From positions 1,426,001-1,490,000 of the forward strand of contig CAVTIH010000002.1 in assembly GCA_963734815.1 (NCBI GenBank): a stretch of 64,000 bases of DNA, written 5' to 3'. Source of the DNA: Palsa-744 sp963734815 (lineage in GTDB: Bacteria > Actinomycetota > Thermoleophilia > Solirubrobacterales > Solirubrobacteraceae). Below the pieces are notes generated by a model. It was not told where the DNA came from. It made no database searches and was given only the letters and a program-made list of their open reading frames with translations. This document shows, in pieces, positions 25,602 through 34,344 of this stretch. Made by a program: the position numbers and the translations under genes. Numbering within the stretch: the stretch's first letter is position 1; each line of letters opens with the position of its first letter.

Positions 25602-27203
25602 ATGTCTGTCCACCGATCAAGCCCATTGGCACGGGTATCGCCGTCCACTAAGGTGGAGCGTGTGGCCGAGGGATCGAGGCAGAGCGGGGGCGGGAGTCGG
25701 AGAGCGGATGGCGCCCAAATGAAGGGGCCGGACAAGCGCGCCGGCGCCAACAGCCCCCGATCGAAGGGTCCGAATGGCCGCAGGAGCGCAAACGCCCGGC
25801 GGAGCGTTGATGGCACCCAGGAAACGCGTCCGCGCCGCAGCGCCGACGCCCAGAAGGGGCTGCCGCGCGGTCCCCAGGCGCTCCCGCGCGAGCGAGTCGT
25901 CGCGCACCAGCGCGAGCGGCTCCTCGAAGCGATGGTGCAGGCGGTCAATGAGCGAGGAGTGGTCGCCACCACGATCTCCGACCTCGTCGCGCGCGCGGGC
26001 ATCTCGCGACGAACCTTCTACGAACACTTCGACAACAAGGAGGACTGCCTGCTGGCGACCTACGACACGGTCGTCGAGACCGAGGTTCTGCGGCTGCTCG
26101 CACTCGCAGGTTCGGATGTCGAGTGGCCGCAGCAGCTCGAGGAGATCATTCGTGCGCTGTTCGAAGCGATCGCCAAACGCCCCGACGCGGCGCGCCTGAT
26201 CTGCGTGGAGATGGGCGCCTCCGGCGCAATCGGAGTCCAGCGCTGGGCGGATGGGGCAACCCGCTTCGAACGCTTCATCAGCGCCGGCTTCGAGCGTGCG
26301 CCCGGTGCGGGGACGGTCCCCGATCCGGTGGCCCGCGCGGTGGTGGGGGCGCTGCGCAAGATCATCTACACGCGCGTGCGCGAAGAGCGCTCCAACAAGT
26401 CGCTGAAGGCCGAGCTCGCGCGCATCGTCCCGGAGCTGATGGAGTGGATCGACTGCTACTACCCAACTCCCGCCGCCGTCCCCCGACGGCCCCGCCCACA
26501 CAAGCCGCGCTGGCTGGAGGGCGGGCGGGCGCCCGGCTCGCTCTCGCCGCCGGCACCGTGGGGGGTGCGGGGACTGCCACGGGGGGAGCACAACCTGCCG
26601 CGCGGTTTCGTGGAGTTCAATCAGCGTGAGCGGATCTTCGACGCGATCGCCAAACTCACAGCCCAGGACGGCTACCAGGCGCTGAGCCTGGAGGACATCG
26701 CGGCGGCGGCGGCGATTTCGCTGCAGACCTTCTACAGCCACTTCGAGAGCAAGGAGGAAGCCTTCCTCGCCACCTTCGAGGTCGGTCACACCCGCGCAAA
26801 AGCCGCGGTCAACCGGGCGCTCGCCCACCAGACCGACTGGATCGGCGGCGTACGTGCGGGAGCGCTGGCGCTGCTGGAGTTCCTTGCTTCAGAGCCCGCC
26901 CTTGCGCACCTGTCGTGCGTGGACATCCTGATCGCCTACCCCCACGTCGCCGGCCGCGTGGCGGAGGCCAACGCCGCCTACGCCGAGCTGCTCGACATGG
27001 ACCTCGGCGAGGGCGCCCCCTCGCAAACCTCCACCCCGATCGTCGGCGAGGCGATCGTCGGGGGGGTGTTCGAGCTGCTCCACGACTACATCCTGCGAGG
27101 CCACACCCGCAGGCTGCCGGAGCTCGCCGACCACGTCAGCTACATCGTCCTCGCTCCGTTCGTCGGTCGCGAGGCTGCCGCCGAGGCGATTATGCAGCGC
27201 TAA
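25602..27203 (+). CDS. Tandem-domain TetR-family regulator
   Basis: 533 residues with two complete TetR units. Unit 1 DNA-binding helix-turn-helix: TTISDLVARAGISRRTFYEHFDNKEDCLLATY (about 120-155); unit 2: LSLEDIAAAAAISLQTFYSHFESKEEAFLATF (about 360-392). Each is preceded by a matching linker, LPRGPQALPRERV and LPRGEHNLPRGFV, showing an internal duplication. The first 85 residues are basic and disordered, so the start may be downstream of 25602. A single chain with two HTHs may bind as a pseudo-dimer. Likely controls itself or the alkylsulfatase-type gene that follows 115 nt downstream. Confidence 0.85.
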   Translation: MSVHRSSPLARVSPSTKVERVAEGSRQSGGGSRRADGAQMKGPDKRAGANSPRSKGPNGRRSANARRSVDGTQETRPRRSADAQKGLPRGPQALPRERVVAHQRERLLEAMVQAVNERGVVATTISDLVARAGISRRTFYEHFDNKEDCLLATYDTVVETEVLRLLALAGSDVEWPQQLEEIIRALFEAIAKRPDAARLICVEMGASGAIGVQRWADGATRFERFISAGFERAPGAGTVPDPVARAVVGALRKIIYTRVREERSNKSLKAELARIVPELMEWIDCYYPTPAAVPRRPRPHKPRWLEGGRAPGSLSPPAPWGVRGLPRGEHNLPRGFVEFNQRERIFDAIAKLTAQDGYQALSLEDIAAAAAISLQTFYSHFESKEEAFLATFEVGHTRAKAAVNRALAHQTDWIGGVRAGALALLEFLASEPALAHLSCVDILIAYPHVAGRVAEANAAYAELLDMDLGEGAPSQTSTPIVGEAIVGGVFELLHDYILRGHTRRLPELADHVSYIVLAPFVGREAAAEAIMQR

Positions 27204-27318
27204 CCAAGGGCCAGCCCAGCTGCCTATTGGAAACATTGAGGGCAAGGCCTTGACCTTGACCGGTGCACAACCGTAGCCTTACTCAAATGCGCCCAGCCGC
27301 GACGAGTAAAGCGAGCAG

Positions 27319-29223
27319 ATGAGCGACGGCACAGCGACCGACAACCCTGTCGCCACTCACCATGTAGCCGAAGCCAATCACGGGGTGAGGATGTCGATGC
27401 CCCTCGCCGACCGGGAGGACTTCGAAGACGCGCGGCGGGGCTTCATCGCGGCGCTCTCGCCCGCGCTCATCGGCGGGACCGACGGGCGCGTGGTGTGGGA
27501 TATGGAGTCCTACTCATTCCTCGAGGAGGAGTGCCCCGACACCGTCAACCCGAGCCTCTGGCGCCAGTCGCAACTGAATGCGATCCACGGCCTGTTCGAG
27601 GTGGTCCCGGGGATCTATCAGGTGCGCGGCCTTGACCTCTCCAACATGACGATCGTCGAGGGCCGCGAGGGTGTGCTGGTGATCGACCCCCTGATCTGCG
27701 CCGAGACCGCGGCGGCGGCGCTGGCGCTGTACCGCGAGCACCGTGGGCCGCGAGCAGTGACGGGCTTGTTGTACACCCACAGCCACGTCGACCACTTCGG
27801 CGGGGCGCTGGGCGTGGTCGATGCCGAGGAGGTCGCCGCGGGGCGAATTCCGGTACTGGCGCCGGAGGGCTTCCTGGAACACGCGATCAGCGAGAACGTG
27901 TACGCCGGCACCGCGATGGCACGTCGCGCGGCGTACATGTTCGGCACCGCGCTGCAGCGCGGGCCGCATGGGCAGGTGGGCACCGGCCTGGGCATGACCC
28001 TTTCCACCGGCTCCATCGGGATCGTGCCCCCCACGCACGAGATCGCGCGCACCGGCCAAGAGGAGACGGTCGACGGGATAACCATGGTCTTCCAGATGAC
28101 CCCGGGCAGCGAGGCGCCGGCGGAGATGAACTTCCTGTTCCCCGCACACCGCGCGCTGTGCATCGCCGAGAACGCCACCCACAACCTCCACAACATCATC
28201 ACCCCGCGCGGCGCCCTGGTGCGCGACGCGCGCGTCTGGTCGCGCTACCTGGGCGAGGCGATCGACCTCTTTGGCGAGCGCGCCGACGCGCTGTTCGCCG
28301 GGCACCAGTGGCCACGTTGGGGGCAGGAGCGCATCGTCGAGATGCTGGCGAAGCAGCGCGACCTGTACGGCTACCTGCACGACCAAACACTGCGGCTGCT
28401 CAACAAGGGGTACGTCGGCAGCGAGATCGCCGAGCTGCTGACGTTGCCGGCGGCCCTGGCGCGCGAGTGGCATTGCCGTGAGTACTACGGAACTGTCAGC
28501 CACAACGTGAAGGGCATCTATCAGCGCTACATGGGCTGGTTCGACGGCAACCCCGCCCATCTCTGGTCGCACCCCCCCGAGCAGGCGGCCACACGCTACA
28601 TGCGCGCGATGGGCGGTGCCGATGCGGTGCTGCAGGAGGGCCACCGCGCATTTGCCGAAGGTGACTACCGCTGGGTGGCGGAGCTGATGGCCCACGCGGT
28701 GTTCGCCGACCCCTCCAACCTCCAGGCCCGCGAGCTGCAGGCTCAGGCGCTGGAGCAACTTGCCTACGGAGCCGAGAGCGCACCGTGGCGCAACTTCTTC
28801 CTGATGGGCGCCCACGAGTTGCGCGAGGGCGTGCGCGAGGGCGGCAATACACCGTCCAGGGAGATGGTCGCCCTGCTCTCGACCGAGCAGCTCTTCGACG
28901 TGCTGGCGATCCGCATTGACGGCCCCCGCGCGGGGGAGCTGCGGCTGAGCTTCAACTGGATCTTCACCGACACCGACGAGCACCACGTGCTGACGCTCAG
29001 CAACGGTGTTCTGATCCACTCCGCCAACCGGCAGGACCCGCAGGCGGATGCCACCGTGCTGGTTGAGCGGGCGGCTTTGGACGAGATGTTCGCGGGCATC
29101 ACTCCCGTGGGCGAGTTGCTGGGAGCGGGACGCCTGCGGGTTGAGGGCGACGCGGCCAAGCTCGGCGAGTTGCTCGGCCTGCTGGACCAGCCAGACCCCT
29201 CGTTCGCGATCGTCACGCCGTAG
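27319..29223 (+). CDS. Alkylsulfatase-type metallo-beta-lactamase protein
   Basis: 634 residues, the length of SdsA1/BDS1-type linear alkylsulfatases. Zn-binding motif THSHVDHFGGALGV (about 154-167), further ligand region ENATHNLHNI and AGHQWPRWG, a helical dimerisation region, then a C-terminal SCP2-like lipid-binding domain. These enzymes hydrolyse alkyl sulfate esters to alcohol and sulfate. No signal peptide is seen, unlike secreted SdsA1. A doubled TTGACC (27250-27261) lies upstream as a possible promoter or regulator site. Confidence 0.85.
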   Translation: MSDGTATDNPVATHHVAEANHGVRMSMPLADREDFEDARRGFIAALSPALIGGTDGRVVWDMESYSFLEEECPDTVNPSLWRQSQLNAIHGLFEVVPGIYQVRGLDLSNMTIVEGREGVLVIDPLICAETAAAALALYREHRGPRAVTGLLYTHSHVDHFGGALGVVDAEEVAAGRIPVLAPEGFLEHAISENVYAGTAMARRAAYMFGTALQRGPHGQVGTGLGMTLSTGSIGIVPPTHEIARTGQEETVDGITMVFQMTPGSEAPAEMNFLFPAHRALCIAENATHNLHNIITPRGALVRDARVWSRYLGEAIDLFGERADALFAGHQWPRWGQERIVEMLAKQRDLYGYLHDQTLRLLNKGYVGSEIAELLTLPAALAREWHCREYYGTVSHNVKGIYQRYMGWFDGNPAHLWSHPPEQAATRYMRAMGGADAVLQEGHRAFAEGDYRWVAELMAHAVFADPSNLQARELQAQALEQLAYGAESAPWRNFFLMGAHELREGVREGGNTPSREMVALLSTEQLFDVLAIRIDGPRAGELRLSFNWIFTDTDEHHVLTLSNGVLIHSANRQDPQADATVLVERAALDEMFAGITPVGELLGAGRLRVEGDAAKLGELLGLLDQPDPSFAIVTP

Positions 29224-29365
29224 TCGAGGGATCCCGTGGTGTTTGCGGGAATGGGCCTAACCGGAGTTCTATCGAACCATGAGATCCGGAGGTCGTTGGG
29301 ACATCTGGCCGAGAAGCTGGCTGGAGTACGAGCCGCCGATGCAACTCGGCCACTACCAGGGGGAA

Positions 29366-29797
29366 ATGCGACATGCTCCCTGGATGGCGTTTCTACAGCT
29401 GACGGCGATCGTCGTCGAGGACTACGACCTCGCTATCGCGTTCTTCGTTGATGCTCTTGGCTTCGAATTGATCGAGGACTCCCCCTCGCTGACGAACGCT
29501 GGGAACCCGAAGCGGTGGGTCATCGTTCGTCCGCCCAGCGCCCAGACAGGGATCTTGTTGGCTCGAGCCGACGGCGAGGATCAGGCTGCCATTGTGGGCG
29601 GACAGGTCGCCGGACGTGTCGGCTTCTTCCTCCAAGTCGAGGACTTCGACGCCGCCTTCCAGCGGATGGCCGACGCGGGCGTCAAGTTCGTTACTTCCCC
29701 ACGCGACGAACCCTACGGTCGGGTCGCTGTCTTCCTCGACATAGCCGGGAACCGTTGGGATCTGCTCGGCCCACGTCATCACAAACGCATCGGCTGA
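29366..29797 (+). CDS. VOC/glyoxalase-like protein
   Basis: About 143 residues forming one vicinal-oxygen-chelate unit: LTAIVVEDYDLAIAFFVDALGFELIED, GFFLQVEDFDAAFQRMADAG and DEPYGRVAVFLDIAGNRWDLLGP. The metal ligand glutamate at the usual final position is replaced by Asp in DIAGN...D, so catalytic type is uncertain. The reading remains open to 29279; ATG 29366 (after AGGGGGAA) or 29384 are likeliest starts. Last gene before the decayed left edge of the island. Confidence 0.7.
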   Translation: MRHAPWMAFLQLTAIVVEDYDLAIAFFVDALGFELIEDSPSLTNAGNPKRWVIVRPPSAQTGILLARADGEDQAAIVGGQVAGRVGFFLQVEDFDAAFQRMADAGVKFVTSPRDEPYGRVAVFLDIAGNRWDLLGPRHHKRIG

Positions 29798-29923
29798 CAC
29801 TGCACCACTGCCTCTGCCGGGGAGGAACACGCGTCTCGTAAGTCCCCGTCGGGCTGATATCGCTTGACGGAAGGGAAGAGAGCCGAGCGGCGATTCCCAA
29901 GTCGCCCAGACAGACGATGCCCA

Positions 29924-30137
29924 CGGGTCGGCGGAAGATCGAGTGTGCGCCAACGCGTCGCCAGATGATGTGCGGCTCGCCGGGTCGAACCTCACTGCCA
30001 TACTCGAAAGTAGCGCGTCCGTCTGGCGCCCAGTCATCTCCCAGACGCCCGCGTGGCCTTGCACCCACTTGACGCGCAGACGCGGATGGAAGCTCTGGCC
30101 TCCGCCAGCCATATCGGCGATGAACTGGGCTACTGCC
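29924..30137 (-). pseudogene. Frameshifted small gene
   Basis: Joining two minus-strand frames gives a continuous protein-like text: QFIADMAGGGQSFHPRLRVK, GHAGVWEMT, then after a missing base near 30028 WAPDGRATFEYGSEVRPGEP and HIIWRRVGAHSIFRRP. The join at EMT/WAP restores sense exactly, which random sequence would not. I associate this pattern with small proteins of mobile regions, possibly toxin-like, but cannot name the family. Confidence 0.5.
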
Positions 30138-30163
30138 TGCCGAAGGCTCGCTGCTGATGAGGA

Positions 30164-30396
30164 GTGAGCCGGTCCCACGACCTGCGCCACACTTACGGCA
30201 GCCTGTTGGCGGCTGCCGGTGTGGACCTCGCGACGATCAAGAGCGCGATGGGCCACAGCGCGCATGCCACCACCGGGCGCTACCTGCACGCGCGCCCCCG
30301 GCGGAGCAGGCGGAGGTGTTCACGCAGGCGTTTCAGTCACGGCAGCCCTCACAGACGCCGCGCGTCCGGGGTCCGAGGCCGTGGGTCGCCTCGTGA
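30164..30396 (+). pseudogene. Tyrosine recombinase C-terminal remnant
   Basis: SHDLRHTYGSLLAAAGVDLA, AMGHSAHATTGRYLHARP carry the His-x-x-Arg, Gly-His and catalytic Tyr of phage-type integrases. An in-frame TGA at 30158-30160 precedes it, so the N-terminal two thirds are missing. Just after HARP the sense moves to another frame (PPAEQAEVFTQAFQ), the normal end of such integrases, so there is also a frameshift. It is the relic of the enzyme that once moved part of this island. Confidence 0.8.
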
Positions 30397-30586
30397 CCGC
30401 TGGGTGAGCGCGCGGACCACCTGAATAGACCCCCTTCCATATCGCTTAGTCGTCTCACACGACATTGGCAGAGAGGGGACTAAGATAGGTGCACGGAACG
30501 ACTAAGCGATGGTGATCGGCACTTCGCTCTTTCGGCCGTCTGTATTGGATGCGCTACTCGTCGGACCGGGAGCCTAGGATCGGAGC
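30397..30586. other. Non-coding gap between integrase and HTH relics
   Basis: No convincing reading frame. It contains the GACTAAG inverted-repeat array described separately; otherwise nothing was recognised. Confidence 0.5.
30441..30510. repeat. 13-bp inverted repeat with iterated GACTAAG
   Basis: ATCGCTTAGTCGT (30441-30453) is an exact inverted copy of ACGACTAAGCGAT (30498-30510), 44 nt apart. The heptamer GACTAAG recurs a third time at 30478-30484 between the arms. It sits between relics of an integrase and an excisionase-like HTH, so a recombination or regulator-binding site is possible. Confidence 0.6.
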
Positions 30587-30717
30587 ATGCTTACAGTCGC
30601 GCAGGCAGCTCAGCGAGTGGGTAGGGTCAGGGGACGGTCCGTCGCTGGATACGCGAGGGTCGCTTTCTCGATGCCTCCGAGATGCTACCCGCGAGGCTGC
30701 TCGATGAGTTTCGCTAG
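30587..30717 (+). pseudogene. Excisionase/MerR-like HTH relic
   Basis: The start MLTVAQAAQRVGR in one frame continues after a missing base in a G-run (about 30630) as GTVRRWIREGRFLDASEM, ending at TAG 30715-30717. Together these match the small helix-turn-helix of excisionases and helix_turn_helix_17 proteins (AQAAQRVGR..TVRRWIREG). Frameshifted, so presumably dead unless the base is a sequencing error. Confidence 0.6.
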
Positions 30718-30787
30718 ACGCTTTTGCGGACCCTCGATACCTGCGGAGGGGTGCACATTGCCCTTCGGCTCGAAAGGTTCTTGAGGG

Positions 30788-31537
30788 ATGCCCTCGCACG
30801 CCGAGTTCAAGCTGTCAATCACAAGGGCGTTGACGAGCCAGCTGGTCGAGGCGCTTGACGAACTCGACCCCGAGCCGTTGGTGGCTGAGAATCTTGCGAA
30901 TCTCGACGCCCGCCCTGGGGTGTACCAGCTGTATGTGAGCAGTCATCTCGTGTATGTTGGATCGGCGGAGAACAGCCTGCCTCAGCGTCTGGCGCAACAC
31001 CGACGTAAGCTCTCCGGTCGCCAGAACATCGACCTGCTCACGGTCGCTTACACGGCTCTAAACGTGGATGAGGATATGACGGTGCTGGCGCCCGAGAACC
31101 AGTTGATCAGGGTGTACAAGGAGCAAGGATTTTGCGAGTGGAACGCGGGCGGGTTTGGGAACAACGACGTCGGGAAAAATCGAGACACAACAGAACTGCC
31201 CAAAGGCCACTTTGATGTGCTGCACCCAATCAGACTCGATTATCGGCCCGAGATCGGGGCGGGAATGTGGCCGTTGGCCAAGCTGCTAGTGAAGGTCAAG
31301 CGAGAACTCCCGTTTGCGTTCCGCTATGAGCGCGGTTCGCGGGCTCTTGAGGAGTACCACAAGCGCGAGGTCCGGGTGGCCTCCGATCTCAGCGCCCAGG
31401 AGCTGTTTGGGCTCATAGCCGCGGCACTCGGCAAGAAATGGCAGATAACCGTATTCCCTGGCTATGCAATCATGTATCGCGAGTCGCGGGAATATCCCCA
31501 AGGCGAGGTGGTAGAAGCACGACGTAGCAGTCGCTGA
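30788..31537 (+). CDS. GIY-YIG nuclease of the Eco29kI-like branch (lone)
   Basis: 249 residues. RPGVYQLYVSSHLVYVGSAE (about 42-61) is the GIY-YIG motif, followed by the Arg/His helix LPQRLAQHRRKL, a candidate catalytic Glu in APENQLIRVY (about 106) and EWNAGGFGNNDVGKNRD, which corresponds to the WN..GFG..G segment of Eco29kI-like restriction enzymes and of the second GIY-YIG gene at 33643. There is no methyltransferase next to it. It may be a restriction-type endonuclease protected by the methylase 3 kb away, or a modification-dependent or antiphage nuclease. GC is lower than in the core genes. Confidence 0.75.
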   Translation: MPSHAEFKLSITRALTSQLVEALDELDPEPLVAENLANLDARPGVYQLYVSSHLVYVGSAENSLPQRLAQHRRKLSGRQNIDLLTVAYTALNVDEDMTVLAPENQLIRVYKEQGFCEWNAGGFGNNDVGKNRDTTELPKGHFDVLHPIRLDYRPEIGAGMWPLAKLLVKVKRELPFAFRYERGSRALEEYHKREVRVASDLSAQELFGLIAAALGKKWQITVFPGYAIMYRESREYPQGEVVEARRSSR

Positions 31538-31635
31538 CTTGCGTAAAGCCGCCGTCTCGCGACTAGTCAGGAATATGCTGCCACCAGCGCGGTCAGATAC
31601 CCGCACATCCCCTGCGTCGTCTCGTCGGCTATGTG

Positions 31636-32700
31636 TTAGTCCGAGTCGGTGTTGGCTTTGAGCCATTCACTAAGAACCCGATACCGGAATCGAAGGGCCA
31701 CCGCATCGTTCGGGCTTTGCGCGTAGCGATCAAACTCAAGCAGTTCGTAATTGGCCTTTGTCTCTTCTTGTTCCGCGATCGCGCGATTGGCGAGGCGGAC
31801 ACGGTCAAATGCCTCCAACTGTGACCTAGTCACCGCTGGACCAAGAGAAGCCTGACCAATCCCGGCATAAAGTAGAAAGAGAAGTGTGACCATACCGGCC
31901 TGTCGTAGCAAAGGGTCACCCTGAACGAAGATGCTAGCCATCCGGTCAATAGTTGAGACCACCTCATGCTCCAGGGCTTTGGCCTGCTCCTCAGAGTGAT
32001 TATCGCGGTAGTCAATGACAAACTCGTCGAGGCGGATCTTCTTTAGATCGACGATTTCATGTTGACTCGTCAGATATAGAAACTTGCACGCAACATCAAA
32101 ATAGCGATACCGAGAGTTACTAAATGGCAATGATTGGTCGAAAAACTTATGGTTGGACAACTGGCGGACTATCGGAGGAATAGGTCCGCGGAGCGCGTTG
32201 CGCTTCTCGGCCGCACTCAGAGGCACCGCCTCATTCAGTCGCGAGAACATCTCCTCGATCAACTCGACATCGGTAGTTTGGATCGTGATGACAGTTAGAT
32301 GACGCGCGTCCAGGGTAGCCTTGAGCCGTGGATGCTCAGCCCCCAGTTCTCCGTACGTCAGGCCACGGATATCGACAGCGGGCTGGTTGAGCAGTTCAAT
32401 ATCCTGGCTAAGGGGGAACTTGCCGTCGATGAAGTCCCATATCGCACTAAGTCGCTGCTTACCATCAATGATCGCGAATCTCACCTCACGGCCGTCGACG
32501 GACTCCCCTGGATAGAAATCATGGAAGTAGAACTTGGGAAGGTCAAAGCCATTCGAGAGCGAGTCAATGAGAAGTTGCTTCTTGTCGAGTGGCCAGATAT
32601 CGGCCATACGCTGATATGGAGGATCCAACCAGATCTCGTCGCGGCTTAGGTACAGGCCAAAGACAGAGCTGTCGTCCAGGCGGGAGACACGAAACTCCAT
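31636..32700 (-). CDS. DUF262 (GmrSD-type N-terminal) protein
   Basis: 354 residues. DPPYQR (26-31), LIDSLSNGFDLPKFYFHDF and the signature IIDGKQRLSAIWDFIDGKFP (78-97) define a DUF262 domain, the ParB-like NTP-dependent module found in type IV restriction (GmrS) and other phage-defence proteins. The C-terminal half is helical (LEAFDRVRLANRAIAEQEE) without the HNH domain of GmrD. ATG 32700 shares one base with the stop of the FRG gene (TGATG), so the two are coupled. Markedly lower GC and different codon use from the chromosome indicate transfer. Confidence 0.8.
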   Translation of the reverse strand: MEFRVSRLDDSSVFGLYLSRDEIWLDPPYQRMADIWPLDKKQLLIDSLSNGFDLPKFYFHDFYPGESVDGREVRFAIIDGKQRLSAIWDFIDGKFPLSQDIELLNQPAVDIRGLTYGELGAEHPRLKATLDARHLTVITIQTTDVELIEEMFSRLNEAVPLSAAEKRNALRGPIPPIVRQLSNHKFFDQSLPFSNSRYRYFDVACKFLYLTSQHEIVDLKKIRLDEFVIDYRDNHSEEQAKALEHEVVSTIDRMASIFVQGDPLLRQAGMVTLLFLLYAGIGQASLGPAVTRSQLEAFDRVRLANRAIAEQEETKANYELLEFDRYAQSPNDAVALRFRYRVLSEWLKANTDSD

Positions 32701-33584
32701 CACCAGAGACCTTCCTGTGACTGAACAGCGACGTTGCCAAGCTCGGGGAAGACCGTCAACGCGGTAATGCGAAGATATCGCAGCTCTTCCCGCAGTGACT
32801 CCTTACTGGCGGCGGGAATAAGATATTGGGCGAGATGATCACCGTGTAGAACTTGAAGAGGCGTTTGATCCTTGTGGGTGATCGTAAATGAGCCCATTTG
32901 GGCCACTACCCCCTCGAACTGGCGTGGGGCGATTGCGGCTGCGGGTGTATTTGATTGCATGCCGGGTGTGAGATGCACATGACTCGGCAAATAGTTGTTG
33001 AGCTCATCCTCTTGGCCAAAAAGTGGTATATCGAGCGGATGGGATGGCTTTAGTCGGGCGATCTCATTCAGCTTGATCGGACTGAGAGCCCAGATACAGC
33101 CATCTTGCTCACTTTCTTGATCCTGCACAGCAAAGTACAGGCCGATGAGCGGACTTTCTGTCCAATCCAGCAGGCGTGTCGGGGAACCATAGTGTTGCAT
33201 GAGAAAGAGCCACTCCCACTCCGAAGACGGGGGAAACGTGAGAAAAGGATAGGCGTTTTGCTGGAAGCGCTTAAACACTGTCAGCTCAGCGTTGATGCTT
33301 CGTGGTGGCCTAGCAATCGAAGGCAAAAGATTCCAGCCAGCGTCTGTGTGGCCGCGGAACCAGACAATGTCGTCGGATGGGCGCTCACGTAGGGCGTTGA
33401 GAAGGTCGGTGATCGATGTAATGGTTGGTGGCGCCGCGATCTCAGGCACGGCTACAGGAGCGCAAGGGCCGCTTGCGTCGACAAGTACAGGTTGCTCATC
33501 GGTGTCGTGCACTAGAGGTGCGGTATGACTGGGCGCTAGGAAGTATGTAGGGTCGGTTATCGGCCCATTGCTCAGCCTCCGCAT
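32700..33584 (-). CDS. FRG-domain protein
   Basis: 294 residues. After about 55 variable residues: DIVWFRGHTDAGWNLLPSIAR (about 72-92, the F-R-G signature), FLMQHYGSPTRLLDWTESPLIGLYFAV, QMGSFTIT and a C-terminal ITALTVFPELGN. FRG domains are common in defence islands; their biochemical activity is not settled. First gene of a two-gene operon with the DUF262 protein; divergent from the restriction gene, 58 nt between starts. GTG 33593 would add three residues. Same low GC as its partner. Confidence 0.8.
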   Translation of the reverse strand: MRRLSNGPITDPTYFLAPSHTAPLVHDTDEQPVLVDASGPCAPVAVPEIAAPPTITSITDLLNALRERPSDDIVWFRGHTDAGWNLLPSIARPPRSINAELTVFKRFQQNAYPFLTFPPSSEWEWLFLMQHYGSPTRLLDWTESPLIGLYFAVQDQESEQDGCIWALSPIKLNEIARLKPSHPLDIPLFGQEDELNNYLPSHVHLTPGMQSNTPAAAIAPRQFEGVVAQMGSFTITHKDQTPLQVLHGDHLAQYLIPAASKESLREELRYLRITALTVFPELGNVAVQSQEGLW

Positions 33585-33642
33585 CCAGGGCACTCTGGGT
33601 CACACGCGTGGCGGAGGAGCCGTATAGACCCGATGCCAGGCT

Positions 33643-34341
33643 ATGCTGCGCGGCGTGTCCGCTGGCCGCCACGCGTTCAATCCACTGGATCGTGTTGAGC
33701 TCGGCCGCAGCGTGGGCCGAGCGTTGCTGTTGAGCCCGTGTGAGACGCTGCCACCTGAGCGCTTCGACGGGGCAGGCATCTACGCGCTCTACTACCAGGG
33801 TGGCTTCGACGCCTACCGGCCCATCGCTTTGGCTGGCTGCGAGTGGCCGATCTACGTGGGCCGAGCCATGCCAGCTGGCGGACGGACGGGTTTGATCGGG
33901 TTGGACGCGTCTCCCGGGCGCAAGCTGTACGAGCGCCTACGCCAACACCACAACTCCGTAAAGGCCGCCGAGAATCTCGACCAGGATGACTTCCGCTGCC
34001 GCTACCTGGTCGTTGATGATATTTGGATACCGCTTGCCGAGCGGCTGCTGATCGGCCACTATCGACCGCTGTGGAACGGAGTCGTCGACGGCTTCGGCAT
34101 CCACGCGCCTGGCGGTACGCCGGGCGGTACGGTGGGACGGGCCGGCCAGCAGAAGTCGGCCTGGGACACCCTGCATCCGGGTCGGTCGTTTGCGAAAGGT
34201 CGCGCCGCCCGAATCAGCGCCGCGCGGGTTCGGGAGCGAATCGCTGAACATCTGGCCGCTCATCCCCCTCAACCCGGCGAACCACCCACGCTGACCGAGC
34301 CTCTTGAGCCAGACCCACCCGTCGACATCGAAGGCATGTAG
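33643..34341 (+). CDS. Eco29kI-family type II restriction endonuclease
   Basis: 232 residues. GIYALYYQGGFDAYRPIALA, WPIYVGRAMP (GIY-YIG core), KLYERLRQHHNSVKAAENLD and DIWIPLAERLLIGHYRPLWN with the catalytic Glu, then GFGIHAPGG. This order matches Eco29kI-family enzymes, which cut CCGCGG; specificity here is inferred from family and from the adjacent cytosine methylase. The C-terminal 45 residues are Pro/Glu-rich. Followed after 81 nt by the methyltransferase gene, the normal R-M order for this type. Confidence 0.85.
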   Translation: MLRGVSAGRHAFNPLDRVELGRSVGRALLLSPCETLPPERFDGAGIYALYYQGGFDAYRPIALAGCEWPIYVGRAMPAGGRTGLIGLDASPGRKLYERLRQHHNSVKAAENLDQDDFRCRYLVVDDIWIPLAERLLIGHYRPLWNGVVDGFGIHAPGGTPGGTVGRAGQQKSAWDTLHPGRSFAKGRAARISAARVRERIAEHLAAHPPQPGEPPTLTEPLEPDPPVDIEGM

Positions 34342-34344
34342 CAA

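Noticed and set aside
25574..25729. 51-codon leader ORF (MSTSDEREAQ...) ahead of the TetR gene
   Set aside because: Overlaps the regulator's start in another frame and has no protein-like pattern; not enough support.
30397..30586. CRISPR or regular direct-repeat array around the GACTAAG motifs
   Set aside because: Three short copies in mixed orientation without spacer periodicity. No CRISPR array is seen anywhere in the window.
29800..30800. Left attachment site duplicating the tRNA-Lys 3' end
   Set aside because: Looked for the GGGCCGTCCGGGAATCG string and close variants here; none seen.
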